Counted from the stretch's first letter, positions 1 to 9,316 are shown. The stretch: DNA of 64,000 bases from Candidatus Tisiphia endosymbiont of Nemotelus nigrinus (GCF_964026475.1 NZ_OZ032151.1:496001-560000), one strand, 5' to 3'. Notes: generated from the sequence alone by a model not told the origin. A program made the numbers and translations.

Positions 1-3000
1 GCAACAATTGATGGAAAAGTATTTACTAAAGATCTACAATTAACAGGTGACTTAGCAAATGGAGGACATATCGTTTTCAATAAGGCAGTTTACGTAGGTA
101 ATGATGGTAAAACTGATATAAATACTGCAACACAGGTAAGTTTTAATGACCATGCTGATGTTGGTACGTTAGATTTCAAGAACATCGCTAGCGCAATCAA
201 TGTTGCTGCTAATAAAACACTTACAGGAAATTTTTTGGGTAATAGAGCTGTACCAGGTGGAGCTTCAGTAGGAGAAATACACTTTGCTGGTGCTGGGGAA
301 TTCAATGGTAGTGCAACTAAATTGGCTTTGATTGACATTACCGGTGCGGGTGTTTTGAAGTTTTCAAAAGGTGTGAATAGTGTTGCTCAAGTAAAAGCAA
401 TGGCAGCTGGAGCACATTTTGAATTTGCTGACGGGTATGAATTGACTGGTAATATTAACGGTAATGGTGCTGGTGCTCCGAATTTAGATTTCAAAGGTGA
501 TGCTAAGATCACTGGTGGTATTGGTAATACTGATGCAGTTGGTAATATCAGTATCGCAGCTGGTAAAACATTAACGGTAAATAGTGCTGTGATTAATGCT
601 GCTAAGATATTTGGTACTGCTGCTGGTCAAGGAACATTAGCTTTAACCCACAGAGCTGCTGCTAATGTAATTATTACATCTAGAATAAGTGAAAATGGTG
701 GTGGTACTATTGATGCAACTAACATGGCTGATAGGGGAGTCTTAACTATTGTTGGTAATATTGGAACTGATCCTGCTGTTGACAATGCTAAAGCTTTAGA
801 CAAAATATTACTGAAAAAGCAGAATCTTGCCTTAACTCCTACGAATTTTGCTAATATTGCTGCAGTTGATTTTAATAAAGAAGTATCGACAGTGACCTTT
901 ACTACTCTTGCTGTTAATTATGCCTTAGGAGAGTTGAGCAATGCAGAGAATGCTAAATTTAACATTGATCGTAATATCACATTATATAATACAAGAACTA
1001 ATGGTGGAGAGAAGTTGCAGGAAATTAACTTTGTAACAGATGATACTTTAACTCTTGGTAAAGATAATAATATTGCTGCTGACGGGATAATAACTAAAAC
1101 GCATAATACAGGTGCTTTAGTTTTTGCTGGGAATTCCACTTTGAAAGGTCAGATAGGAACAGAGCTTAAAAAACTTAAAGCAATTACAATAGGTGCTGGT
1201 GTTACTGCGACTACATCTGGTATAGCTTTTGTTGCAGGAGATGTAACCTTTACTGATGAGAAATCTGTGTTAGTTGTAGATGATAACTATACTGTTAATC
1301 AAGTTGTTGGTGGTGGTGCTCTTACTGGGGCTGGAACATTGAGATTTGTTAATAAAAATCTTGCAACATTAAAAACTACAAGTCCTGCTCCTGCTCCTGG
1401 TGTTTTTGTTCCTGCTCTTAATGCAGTAGAGGCATTAGAGTTGGCTGGTGGTGATGTGGAATTAGCTAATAACGGTCATGTGGGTATAGACTTCAAGAAA
1501 ATTGTTTTCACTGATACAGCTTCTGCTTCAACTGTGAACGTTGCAACTGCTCCAACCTTAATTTTAGATAGAAAGCTTGATGGTATGGATGTTGAAAGTA
1601 GTTTTAATAGTACTACTGGCCGAAAACCTGTAATTAAGTTGGTAAAAGGAGCAGCTAATACTATTGATGCAGCTAACCATATTGGTACAGATAAAGAACA
1701 TTTGATTAACCTACAATTTACTGGTGATGATTCTATAATCTTTAGAAATAAAAAACTCTTTGCTAGTGTGACCACTACAGTTAATAATACAGGTACTGCT
1801 GAGTTTGATGCTGATGCTAATGTGGTGTATGGTTTAGGTTCTAAGAATTTGAACTTAAAAGAGGTAAAATTCAATAAAAATACCAAAAACTTTGGTGATA
1901 CCTATGTTAAAATGGGTGCTGTTCAGGATGGTGCGACTTACTCAGCTGGTGGAACAATAGCTGGTGGTGACATACAATTAGGTAATGCTAGAGGTAGTGC
2001 TAATGCTCACTTGGCTGATAATGTTATTCTGGAATCTAATATAACCAGTGTAGGAACAGATAACAGAGTTGGCTTTCAAGGTAATGCTGTAATTAAGGGT
2101 AAGATGGGTGCATCTGGCAATAACTTGAAAGAGATTACATTTATTGGTAATAAGGATCATATTGCAGAGTTATGTAATGATATGAATTCAGAAGTAGTTA
2201 ATTTTGGTAGTGAAAATATTAAAATTGGTGCTGATAAGGTAGTAATTGCTGGTGGTGTTTCAAATTTTGATGGAAATATTAATCTGCAGTCCAATAAGTT
2301 GGTCTTAAAAAGTACTGGAACTTGGGGAGCTGATACTACTATTGACACTACATTCACTAAAGATGGTATACTTGGTTCTATTGAACTTGCTGAAGATACT
2401 GTTGTGACAAAAGACGTGGGTGTTACAGTTCATGTTATTGACGAAGCTTACTTAAACGAGCATAATGACCTCAAACATACATTCATTGCTGGTAATGACT
2501 ACTTAAAGATGAGAAATGGTGAAGTCAAATCAACAATACTAGGTATAACATCAGATCAAGTATATGCTGAGTGGATTATGACAGTTGAAGATGGTAAACG
2601 AGTGTTTAGACGTAAGGACGTTTCATCCAAAGTGAGTGTAGATGACTTGAAGAAGGTTGATGGTGATGATATTGATAAGAAAAATTCTGAGCTAATTTTT
2701 GATGCAAAATATGGTGATGCACAAGAAGTCGCGAAAGATATTGGTCATATATTAGATCCAGAAAAGCGTGGTAACGCACTGAAAGACATCTCAAATGTTA
2801 ATACAAATCCGCAAGTAACTGAAGTGATAGCTGATACTGCGAGTCATGTTAATAAAGTATTGACTGGAAGGATGGCTGCTATATCAGTTGCTGACCAAGC
2901 TCGTTCAATTGCTTCTGGTTCTGATGATGGTAGTGCTTCAATGGGTGCATGGGTTATGCCATATTATAGCCAAGCTACTCAGAAGAACAAAGGTGGTGTT

Positions 3001-3786
3001 GCTGGTTATACATCAAGGTCTGGTGGTGGAGTTTTTGGTTTCGATACTTTAGCTAATGAGAACCTAACAATCGGTGCTGCTGTTAGTATCGTTAAGACTA
3101 ATATGAAACATAAAGGTTATAAAACTGGAAAAACCACAATTGATACTTTGATGGGTTCTATTTATGGATCACAACAACTTGCTAAAGATTTCTTTATACA
3201 AGCTGTGGCTTCTTTTGGTTCAAGTAAAATTAAAGGTACTGATCCAAGAATAGTTTCTAAACGTATTAATGCTAATGGTCAGGAAACTGCTAAATCTAGT
3301 TATGGTTCTATGTCTTATGGCGGAGAGGTATTATTTGGTTACAATGCTAAAGTAGCTGAGTCAGTATTGCTAACACCGATGGCTGGAATTAGTTATACAA
3401 AATTTAGCGATGAAAGTTATAAAGAAACTGGAACAACCCATAGAAACAGGCTTGTTAGTAAAAAAGCTAGCAGTAAAATTGAGGCTATAGTTGGGGCTAG
3501 AGTTTCATCTTCTATCGATGCCAATGGTATCGCAATGATTCCTGAAGCACATGCTTTTGTTTCGCAAAAGTTAGGTGGTAAGTCAGGAAAAGTTGACGCT
3601 AGATTAGATGGTATGACTAGTCCGTTTGTTACTAGAACTGACAAAGCTGCAAAAACATCATATAATGTTGGTGTAAGTGTTAGTGCTAAAGCCGGTACTA
3701 TGGAGTATGGAGCTGGTTATGATGCATATTTAGCTAATAAATATGTTGGTCACCAAGGTACTTTAAAAGTTCGTGTAAATTTCTAA
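1..3786 (+). CDS. sca5: Outer membrane autotransporter, OmpB/Sca5-like (5' end outside window)
   Basis: The reading frame is open from base 1 to the TAA at 3784-3786, so this is the C-terminal 1,261 residues of a larger protein. Most of it is a repetitive Gly/Ala/Asn/Thr-rich passenger of the beta-helix kind. A hydrophilic linker follows (about 2580-2860). The last 300 residues form an autotransporter beta-barrel that begins near GAWVMPYYSQATQ (about 2944) and ends with an aromatic residue, in KVRVNF, as outer-membrane barrels do. From memory the barrel matches rickettsial rOmpB closely (VGFDTL-, YGGEVL- and EYGAGYD-like blocks; GHQGTLKVRVNF end). rOmpB mediates adhesion and invasion and is the main surface-layer protein. 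The passenger looks divergent from spotted-fever OmpB, so another Sca paralogue is possible. No frameshift is seen in the visible part. Confidence 0.85.
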   Translation, partial: ATIDGKVFTKDLQLTGDLANGGHIVFNKAVYVGNDGKTDINTATQVSFNDHADVGTLDFKNIASAINVAANKTLTGNFLGNRAVPGGASVGEIHFAGAGEFNGSATKLALIDITGAGVLKFSKGVNSVAQVKAMAAGAHFEFADGYELTGNINGNGAGAPNLDFKGDAKITGGIGNTDAVGNISIAAGKTLTVNSAVINAAKIFGTAAGQGTLALTHRAAANVIITSRISENGGGTIDATNMADRGVLTIVGNIGTDPAVDNAKALDKILLKKQNLALTPTNFANIAAVDFNKEVSTVTFTTLAVNYALGELSNAENAKFNIDRNITLYNTRTNGGEKLQEINFVTDDTLTLGKDNNIAADGIITKTHNTGALVFAGNSTLKGQIGTELKKLKAITIGAGVTATTSGIAFVAGDVTFTDEKSVLVVDDNYTVNQVVGGGALTGAGTLRFVNKNLATLKTTSPAPAPGVFVPALNAVEALELAGGDVELANNGHVGIDFKKIVFTDTASASTVNVATAPTLILDRKLDGMDVESSFNSTTGRKPVIKLVKGAANTIDAANHIGTDKEHLINLQFTGDDSIIFRNKKLFASVTTTVNNTGTAEFDADANVVYGLGSKNLNLKEVKFNKNTKNFGDTYVKMGAVQDGATYSAGGTIAGGDIQLGNARGSANAHLADNVILESNITSVGTDNRVGFQGNAVIKGKMGASGNNLKEITFIGNKDHIAELCNDMNSEVVNFGSENIKIGADKVVIAGGVSNFDGNINLQSNKLVLKSTGTWGADTTIDTTFTKDGILGSIELAEDTVVTKDVGVTVHVIDEAYLNEHNDLKHTFIAGNDYLKMRNGEVKSTILGITSDQVYAEWIMTVEDGKRVFRRKDVSSKVSVDDLKKVDGDDIDKKNSELIFDAKYGDAQEVAKDIGHILDPEKRGNALKDISNVNTNPQVTEVIADTASHVNKVLTGRMAAISVADQARSIASGSDDGSASMGAWVMPYYSQATQKNKGGVAGYTSRSGGGVFGFDTLANENLTIGAAVSIVKTNMKHKGYKTGKTTIDTLMGSIYGSQQLAKDFFIQAVASFGSSKIKGTDPRIVSKRINANGQETAKSSYGSMSYGGEVLFGYNAKVAESVLLTPMAGISYTKFSDESYKETGTTHRNRLVSKKASSKIEAIVGARVSSSIDANGIAMIPEAHAFVSQKLGGKSGKVDARLDGMTSPFVTRTDKAAKTSYNVGVSVSAKAGTMEYGAGYDAYLANKYVGHQGTLKVRVNF

Positions 3787-3818
3787 ACTAATCTTGTAAG
3801 TTTAGTATCTCTTACTGC

Positions 3819-3853
3819 AAAAGGGCTTCCTTTTCCCAAAGGAAGTCCTTTTT
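3819..3853 (+). terminator. Rho-independent terminator of the autotransporter gene
   Basis: Thirty-odd bases after the stop codon, AAAGGGCTTCCTTT and AAAGGAAGTCCTTT form a stem of about 14 bp with one mismatch around a short CCC-containing loop, followed by a T-run. This is the clearest intrinsic terminator in the window. Confidence 0.8.
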
Positions 3854-4035
3854 GTGGTGAAAGGCCTCAGTGTCATTGTGAGAAATAGTTTTGTTATGGC
3901 GAAGAAAATCTAATGGTGTGCCAAGAAACGCATAAATTCCAATTGGTGTTAATAAATAGGGTTATATGGCTAACCCATCAATGTTCTAGGGTCTGTGAAC
4001 AAAATTTTAATTTTCTATATTTTGAGTATTTTTAA

Positions 4036-4112
4036 GCAAAAATTAATAAGATTTTTGCCGGAATAATTGTTCCTATTTAAAAAAATCTTATAATTTGCAG
4101 CTAAAAAGAATC
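4036..4112 (+). repeat. Degraded copy of the 166-bp inverted-repeat element
   Basis: The stretch running from AAAATTAATAAGATTTTTGC to TTATAATTTGCAGC matches the interior of the intact copies at 46378-46543 and 48903-49068, but both terminal inverted repeats are missing. It lies in the 441-bp gap between the autotransporter gene and the next CDS. The rest of that gap, 3854-4227, holds nothing else I recognise. Confidence 0.6.
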
Positions 4113-4227
4113 AAAATATAATTAATTAGTCATCTCTGATAGACTCCTAGAAGATTAGCATAAGCTTTTCATTCTGTATATAGAGTAGGTCCATACCATT
4201 AATCCAGATAACTAATGCAGGTAAAAT

Positions 4228-4854
4228 ATGAAAAAGTTATTATTTCTAATCTGTTTATGTTCTACTATTGCTATAGCAAGCGAATCTAACTATTATCCTA
4301 ATCGCCTTAATTGTTGTAAGGTTACTAAGAACACAGTAAATGATTATGAACCGGAAGAATTCCAGCTATCTAATAACTTACTTAGAAGAACAGGGCAACC
4401 ACCAATCTATCGTGGTACAAAAATCATAATAAAGGGTATATTGTTAGACCAAGATTGTGTTCCAGTATCAGATGCAAAAATATATTTATGGCAGGTTGGA
4501 AGTGACGGAAAATATCCATATATACCACTTCGTACTCGTATTAATAAAAAAATGCTAAACCTTGTAAATAAATCAAGTTTTACTGGAACTGGTACGGCTA
4601 CTACCAATAATAAAGGGGAATTCTATTTTATTACTATACATCCTGGTAAAATTGGCCATGGAACTGCCAATGTAAATATTAGAGCCGAACATTTGGATAT
4701 TGGACAATTACAAACCAAGTTATATTTATCTAATTCAACGGTTGATTTAGATAATTGCGGAGAAGTTGGTCATGTTCTAGCTAATGTTCATAGTGGCATC
4801 AGAACTTATGAGTTTAAGGTTGTGATGCCGGGACGAACATTCAAAAGATATTAA
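4228..4854 (+). CDS. Secreted intradiol-dioxygenase-like beta-sandwich protein, probably non-catalytic
   Basis: 208 residues with a signal peptide (MKKLLFLICLCSTIAIAS). The order of motifs follows the beta-subunit fold of protocatechuate 3,4-dioxygenase: a GxVLD-like strand (KGILLDQDCVPVSDAKIYLW), then WQVGSDGKYPY, then TTNNKGEFYFITIHPG. In true enzymes iron is held by two Tyr and two His. Here the GKY tyrosine remains. The Tyr after the PG turn is replaced (PGKIGH), and the canonical HIH strand reads ANVNI. At most one of the four ligands therefore survives. The signal peptide points to the periplasm or outside. It is the first gene of a same-strand group with a TlpA-type thioredoxin and an S49 peptidase. 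Rickettsia proteins of this kind are often labelled dioxygenase; I infer a structural or binding role instead. Confidence 0.7.
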   Translation: MKKLLFLICLCSTIAIASESNYYPNRLNCCKVTKNTVNDYEPEEFQLSNNLLRRTGQPPIYRGTKIIIKGILLDQDCVPVSDAKIYLWQVGSDGKYPYIPLRTRINKKMLNLVNKSSFTGTGTATTNNKGEFYFITIHPGKIGHGTANVNIRAEHLDIGQLQTKLYLSNSTVDLDNCGEVGHVLANVHSGIRTYEFKVVMPGRTFKRY

Positions 4855-4992
4855 TGTTCTCAGTTTTTGCATCCGCAGCAATCTTCTACAATTGGCTTTT
4901 CTAATGGTGGATTTTCTAATGGCTTTTTTAGTCCACAAGAAGTTAAGATTAAGCAGCTGAATAATATTAGAGGTAAAAAAATATTGTTTTTC

Positions 4993-5727
4993 ATGATAAT
5001 TAACAAGTTAGTTGGAAATAATTATATTGTTTATAGGTCTACTAAAAAATATAGTAAACTATTTTTTTTGATTGTAGCATACTTATTGTGCATCACTAAT
5101 AGTTTTGCATTAGATTATAGTAAATCTGGCGTTAAAATGCTTGATTCATCTCCTGTTTCAGATACAGTATTTTTTTTTGATGATAAAGGTGAAAAATATT
5201 CTCTTGATAATTTTGAAGGAAAAACGATATTATTGGTATTTTGGGCAACATGGTGTGCCTCTTGTGTTAAGGAGATGCCGGATTTAGATATATTACAAAA
5301 AGATTTTAGAAAGCTGCCATTTTCCATAATTCCTATATCACAAGACTACCAAGGAATAGAGGTTATACAAAAATATTATAAAAATTATGATATAAGATAT
5401 TTACCAATCTACCATGATTTTAGGAATCAATTATTTAAAGCTCTTTCAATAGTAGGGATACCAACTGCTATCCTAATTAGTCCAGATGGAAAAATGCTGG
5501 CAAGTTTTGTTGGTATTATTAATTGGTATGATGCAGAAATTCGGAATATTATTTTGTCAAATATTCCTGGGAATCATCCAGAACCCAAAAATAGTTACCG
5601 TGAACAAGCTATTAATCAACCGATTAATAAACAGTTAGAACCTAAAGAGCAGAAAAATAAAAAACTAGAAATACAACAAAATATACAGGAAGATCATAAT
5701 GCTTCTGAAAAAACAAAAAAGGAGTAA
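4993..5727 (+). CDS. TlpA/ResA-type membrane-anchored thioredoxin
   Basis: 244 residues from the ATG at 4993. The frame stays open upstream to a TTG at 4867, but that extension has no recognisable content. A membrane anchor or signal segment (LFFLIVAYLLCITNSFA) precedes a thioredoxin fold whose active site is WCASC at about residues 87-91. The fold continues with a cis-Pro strand (VGIPTAILISPDG). The last 50 residues are a charged Gln/Lys/Glu-rich tail after the domain. TlpA/ResA proteins act outside the cytoplasmic membrane as disulfide reductases for cytochrome c maturation or envelope thiol control. It sits between the dioxygenase-like gene and the S49 peptidase gene, 3 bp upstream of the latter, so the three are probably co-transcribed. 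The exact start is uncertain. Confidence 0.8.
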   Translation: MIINKLVGNNYIVYRSTKKYSKLFFLIVAYLLCITNSFALDYSKSGVKMLDSSPVSDTVFFFDDKGEKYSLDNFEGKTILLVFWATWCASCVKEMPDLDILQKDFRKLPFSIIPISQDYQGIEVIQKYYKNYDIRYLPIYHDFRNQLFKALSIVGIPTAILISPDGKMLASFVGIINWYDAEIRNIILSNIPGNHPEPKNSYREQAINQPINKQLEPKEQKNKKLEIQQNIQEDHNASEKTKKE

Positions 5728-5730
5728 CTA

Positions 5731-6657
5731 ATGCGTAAAGCACATAATAAAAATTCGATTGCCGAGGCAAAATTTGATCAGGTCATCGCTAAGCGTCAAG
5801 TAGGCAAGTTAGAGCAATTATTCTCCTTGCTACCTATAATAGGTTTCGGGGCATCAAAACCGGTGGTTGCGGTTCTTCGCCTTAGCGGAGTTATAGGTAA
5901 AGTAAGTTCAATAAAATCAGGACTAACTATTGAGTCGCTACATGAGTTAATTGACAAGGCTTTTGGAATCAAAAATCTTGAGGCTCTCTGTTTAAGTATA
6001 AATTCGCCAGGTGGCTCACCTGTGCAATCTGAGCTGATTAGCAAGCGTATAAGGTTATTAGCTCAAGAAAAGAAAATACCCGTTTATAGTTTTATAGAAG
6101 ATGTTGCAGCGTCTGGCGGATATTGGCTTGCTTGCATTGGTGACCAAATATATGCATCTAGGAGTTCAATTATTGGTAGTATAGGAGTTGTTTCAGCTTC
6201 TTTCGGTTTTCCTGCTGCTATCAATAAGCTTGGTATAGAAAGGAGAGTATATACAGAAGGTAAAAATAAATCTATTCTTGATCCATTCCAGCCAGTGCAG
6301 GAGAGAGACGTTAAAATTATTAAGCAGCTACAAAAACAGATTCATGGACATTTTATAGATTATGTCAAAGAGCGTCGAATCGGTAAGTTAACTCAAGAAG
6401 ATGATATTTTATTTAATGGAGAATTTTGGTCTGGGAAAACTGCTGCTGATTTTGGTTTAATTGATGGTATAGATGATATGTATAGTTTCATAAAAAAGAA
6501 ATATGGAGATGTAACTATTAAATATATAGCTAATAAACAATCATGGCTTAAGAAAAAGCTTGGTATGGTCAAGCAGGATGTCATACAAGAATTTTCTGAT
6601 AGTTTAATTGAATCGATAGATAATAAAATTACCTATGATAGATTTAATATACGGTAA
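5731..6657 (+). CDS. S49-family serine peptidase (SppA/SohB-like)
   Basis: 308 residues. The family blocks are present: INSPGGSP, then DVAASGGYWLA with the nucleophile at Ser128, then SIIGSIGVVS, then GKNKSILDPF. Lys180 is the likely general base, because the Ser-to-Lys spacing of 52 equals that of Bacillus SppA (Ser147/Lys199). The length fits short bacterial SppA/SohB, not the double-length E. coli SppA. No strong N-terminal membrane segment is visible (basic start, then LEQLFSLLPIIGFG), so it may be peripheral. These enzymes clear signal peptides and membrane protein fragments. It starts 3 bp after the thioredoxin gene. An IS3 fragment abuts its stop codon. Confidence 0.85.
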   Translation: MRKAHNKNSIAEAKFDQVIAKRQVGKLEQLFSLLPIIGFGASKPVVAVLRLSGVIGKVSSIKSGLTIESLHELIDKAFGIKNLEALCLSINSPGGSPVQSELISKRIRLLAQEKKIPVYSFIEDVAASGGYWLACIGDQIYASRSSIIGSIGVVSASFGFPAAINKLGIERRVYTEGKNKSILDPFQPVQERDVKIIKQLQKQIHGHFIDYVKERRIGKLTQEDDILFNGEFWSGKTAADFGLIDGIDDMYSFIKKKYGDVTIKYIANKQSWLKKKLGMVKQDVIQEFSDSLIESIDNKITYDRFNIR

Positions 6658-6659
6658 TG

Positions 6660-6838
6660 TCTCCACTGCGTTCTTTTTATCACTGATTAATTCTATAGCT
6701 AACTTAGTCTTAAATCTTGGCTCATATTGTTTCTTAATACTCATTTTTTTATTTCAATTTATTTGTTTTTTAACAAATTTACTCGGATTAATATATTTTT
6801 TTTGCTCCTATTTTTTTTGGGGGAGTTATAAAATAAAG
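6660..6838 (-). pseudogene. 5' fragment of an IS3-type transposase orfA
   Basis: Read on the minus strand this encodes MSIKKQYEPRFKTKLAIELI and ends in the sohB-like stop region. It is the first 30 or so codons, plus the upstream untranslated part, of the same IS3 family element as at 45948-46785, where the start reads MSIKKQYAPGFKAKLAIELI. The element's outer end, with a run of G/C, lies near 6825-6838. Nothing else of the element remains here. Confidence 0.7.
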
Positions 6839-6903
6839 GATTGATTCTATTTTCCTAATATTTATGCTTGAATTTTCTTACTCTATCTGATATGTATTAC
6901 CTT

Positions 6904-6993
6904 GGATAGGTGTCCGAGTGGTTTAAGGATCTAGTCTTGAAAACTAGCGTGCGGGCAACCGTACCGTGGGTTCGAATCCCACCCTATCCGCCA
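6904..6993 (+). tRNA. tRNA-Ser(UGA)
   Basis: 90 nt including an encoded CCA. The acceptor stem GGATAGG pairs with CCTATCC. The anticodon arm is CTAGTCTTGAAAACTAG with anticodon TGA. A long variable arm, as expected of a class II tRNA, is followed by the T arm GTGGGTTCGAATCCCAC. Confidence 0.97.
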
Positions 6994-7176
6994 AATGGGA
7001 CAATTGGTTAATTTTGCTGTAAATTGTAATCATCTTTTGACCCCCTATTGTAATGAACTATTGCCCCCCTGAGCATATAAAAAAATTAGTTAATTTTGGC
7101 TAAAATTCAGATAGAATTTTCTAAAATCACTGGTAATTTTTAATCAATACAATAGTATATTATCTCAACCTTTAAT

Positions 7177-7878
7177 CTACATCTTTCCCCCTCTAAAACT
7201 TTTATTACCCGTTTCTATAATTTGACAGTGATGGGTTATCCTATCAATAATTGCCTTTGTTGCCTTAGGATTACCAAATATATCACCCCATTCTTCAAAT
7301 CTCAAATGGGTCGTTATAATGAGTGAAGATTGTTCATATAATTTAGCAAACAGCTCAAATAATAAGAATCTAGCTTCAGCTTTTATTGGTATATAGCCCA
7401 GTTCATCTATCACAACAACATTGAATCTCTTAACTGAATCGATGAATTTGAGTTCATAGTTATGCATTCTAGCATTGAGTAATTGGCTAGCTAATTCATT
7501 TAAAGTGTAGAACCTCACCCTGTAACCCTTTTCAACCGCAGTAAAAGCTAAACCAATTGCTAGATGAGTCTTAGCTGACCCAGAACCGCCTATTAACATT
7601 ATATTTTGGTGATTATCAACAACTTTCTGTATATCAATATTGCCAACCAACTTAGCTTGGCTAGTGTCTGAAAGTAGCTTTATTGTAGGAAACCTAGCTA
7701 GCTGTAACCGATAATTCAATGAACGTGATTTTTTATACTGACATTCTGCTTCAAGAAGCCTTTTTAATGTTTCATACACTGCTCCCACAGACGATTCTTT
7801 TGCTAAATCCATCTCTGTTAACTGCATCTTCATTCCTACTAAACCCAACTTATCTAATAACAATATCAACTCTTTCAT
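7177..7878 (-). CDS. istB: IS21 helper ATPase IstB
   Basis: 233 residues, close to the usual 240-260. IstB is a DnaC-like AAA+ ATPase that helps the IstA transposase choose its target. The N-terminal helical part (KELILLLDKLGLVGMKMQL) is followed by the P-loop GGSGSAKTHLAIGLA, the Walker B segment FNVVVIDELGYIP and sensor 1 SLIITTHLRFEEW. The family P-loop usually reads GPTGVGKTH. Here the last Gly before Lys is Ala; the Lys and Thr are kept. Without a working IstA it is probably an orphan. Confidence 0.92.
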   Translation of the reverse strand: MKELILLLDKLGLVGMKMQLTEMDLAKESSVGAVYETLKRLLEAECQYKKSRSLNYRLQLARFPTIKLLSDTSQAKLVGNIDIQKVVDNHQNIMLIGGSGSAKTHLAIGLAFTAVEKGYRVRFYTLNELASQLLNARMHNYELKFIDSVKRFNVVVIDELGYIPIKAEARFLLFELFAKLYEQSSLIITTHLRFEEWGDIFGNPKATKAIIDRITHHCQIIETGNKSFRGGKM

Positions 7879-7881
7879 TTA

Positions 7882-8240
7882 ATTTCCCTCCACTACTGAA
7901 TGGACTGTTAAATGTATTTTGCTGTAGCTGCTACAATCAGCATCTGGAGGATTTTTTAACTGAATAAACTCATATTCATTAATGTCTTATTGCATAGATG
8001 GTTGTAAATATTGTTCAGCTAATTTAACACTACAGCCACCAATTGTAATTGCTAGATTACAGGCATTAGTCACCTTATCTAATCCATACTTATTAACAAA
8101 CTACAGAATTGCTATAAATTGTTTATCACCGTCCTTGTAGTTTTCCAGTTTATTGCGTATCTTACTAAATATATCTAGCAATAAATTCATCAGCTCTTTA
8201 AAGGGTACACCATTACGCAAAGCTCCTGGTTTGCGTTCTA
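7882..8240 (-). pseudogene. istA: C-terminal remnant of IS21 transposase IstA
   Basis: Reading the minus strand just upstream of istB gives ALRNGVPFKELMNLLLDIFS, a stop, FVNKYGLDKVTNACNLAITI, another stop, and then a tail ending in VVEGN directly before istB. The RNGVPFK block is typical of the IstA C-terminus. Two in-frame stops and the loss of the catalytic core make this a pseudogene. Confidence 0.75.
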
Positions 8241-8277
8241 GACACTTATATCATAATTTAAAGATATAAGTGTCTAG
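8238..8277. repeat. Perfect 15-bp hairpin at the IS21 edge
   Basis: CTAGACACTTATATC (8238-8252) and GATATAAGTGTCTAG (8263-8277) are exact inverted repeats around a 10-nt AT loop. The same loop and right arm recur at about 61952-61982, so it belongs to a dispersed repeat family. Confidence 0.8.
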
Positions 8278-8354
8278 GCGACGAAGCAATCCAAAAGTTG
8301 CAACAGCATGATGTTTTTTGGATCGCTAGGCCACTTCGTGGCTCGCGATGACGG
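8278..8354. repeat. Dispersed palindromic repeat (GAAGCAATCC family)
   Basis: It contains GACGAAGCAATCC on one side and TTTTGGATCGC...GCGATGACGG on the other. It is a diverged member of the family seen at 17656, 30828, 39012, 39123, 42470 and 48316, where the arms read GTCATTGCGAGG...GAAGCAATCC / GGATTGCTTC...CAATGAC. Confidence 0.65.
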
Positions 8355-8372
8355 TTGTTCGTTCTTATAACC

Positions 8373-8470
8373 TAGCACTACAGTTGTAGACTGAATAAAT
8401 TATGGAAAATTTGAGAGCTTTCTTTATAATATATGGTTTCTAGTTTTTGAAATCTACAACTGTAGTGTTA
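8373..8470. repeat. Inverted repeat with 18-bp arms
   Basis: TAGCACTACAGTTGTAGA (8373-8390) and TCTACAACTGTAGTGTTA (8453-8470) pair with one mismatch across a 62-nt spacer. The pair lies just downstream of kdsA. It may be the ends of a small mobile element; there is no coding potential inside. Confidence 0.75.
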
Positions 8471-8488
8471 GTCTTTGCGCTGGTATTG

Positions 8489-9316
8489 CTATGTAAGATT
8501 TTTAGTTATCTCATCATATCTCTTCAACCTAGCTAGTATAAGCTCTAAATCAGACAGCTTGATCATGCAAGATCCGTCACTTGGGGCATTATCTGGGTCT
8601 TGATGAACTTCCATAAAAATACCAGCTACTCCAACGCTAACAGCTGCCCTTGCCAGTATTTCGACATATTTTCTCTCACCACCACTGCTATTGCCTATAC
8701 CACCTGGCTGCTGAACTGAATGGGTTGCGTCAAAAATTACTGGGACACCAGTTTCTGCCATAATTGGTAAACTACGCATATCTGATACTAATGTGTTATA
8801 ACCGAAACATGCCCCACGCTCGGTAAGCATGATATTTTTAGCCCCAAATTTTTCCAGTTTAGCATGGACATTCTTCATGTCCCAAGGAGCAAGAAACTGT
8901 CCCTTTTTCACATTAACAACCTTATTGGTCATCGCTGCAGCACGTAGTAAATCTGTTTGTCTACATAAAAAAGCGGGAATTTGGATTATATCGACAATTT
9001 CAGCAACCCTGGCACATTGAGCTTCTGTATGCACATCCGTAAGAATATGACAATTAAAGGTTGATTTTACCTTATACAAAATTTCTAGCCCTTTGTCAAG
9101 CCCACTACCTCTAATGCCATTGATTGAAGTTCTATTTGCTTTGTCAAATGATGATTTATAAATAAATGGTATGTTAAGCTTAGCAGTAAGAGTCACAAGC
9201 TTATCTGCCACAAATAGCGCGTGATCTAGAGTTTCTATTTGGCAAGGTCCAGCAATCAAAATAAATGGTAGAGCATTGCCAATTTTGATATTATGTAAGT
9301 CAATTATTTTTTGCAT
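8489..9316 (-). CDS. kdsA: 3-deoxy-8-phosphooctulonate synthase (KDO-8-P synthase)
   Basis: 275 residues from the second ATG ([14 protein letters not shown]); an ATG three codons upstream is possible. KdsA condenses phosphoenolpyruvate with arabinose 5-phosphate to make KDO 8-phosphate for lipid A-KDO synthesis in the cytoplasm. Family blocks: [85 protein letters not shown] and [15 protein letters not shown]. Full length with no damage. It follows secG and tpiA on the same strand, so it is probably the last gene of tpiA-secG-kdsA. Confidence 0.96.
   Translation of the reverse strand: MQKIIDLHNIKIGNALPFILIAGPCQIETLDHALFVADKLVTLTAKLNIPFIYKSSFDKANRTSINGIRGSGLDKGLEILYKVKSTFNCHILTDVHTEAQCARVAEIVDIIQIPAFLCRQTDLLRAAAMTNKVVNVKKGQFLAPWDMKNVHAKLEKFGAKNIMLTERGACFGYNTLVSDMRSLPIMAETGVPVIFDATHSVQQPGGIGNSSGGERKYVEILARAAVSVGVAGIFMEVHQDPDNAPSDGSCMIKLSDLELILARLKRYDEITKNLT

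Larger units (their letters stand above)
7036..8240 (-). mobile_element. Decayed IS21-family element (istB intact, istA remnant)
   Basis: istB is preceded on the minus strand by the broken C-terminal end of istA, the usual istA-istB order of IS21. A possible terminal sequence with repeated TTGACCCCC / ATTGCCCCCC motifs occurs at about 7036-7070, similar to IS21 ends. The other end and most of istA are missing. The boundaries are estimates. Confidence 0.7.

Noticed and set aside
4867..4992. Upstream extension of the TlpA-like gene from a TTG
   Set aside because: It places 42 non-conserved residues before the membrane segment; the ATG at 4993 fits the family better.
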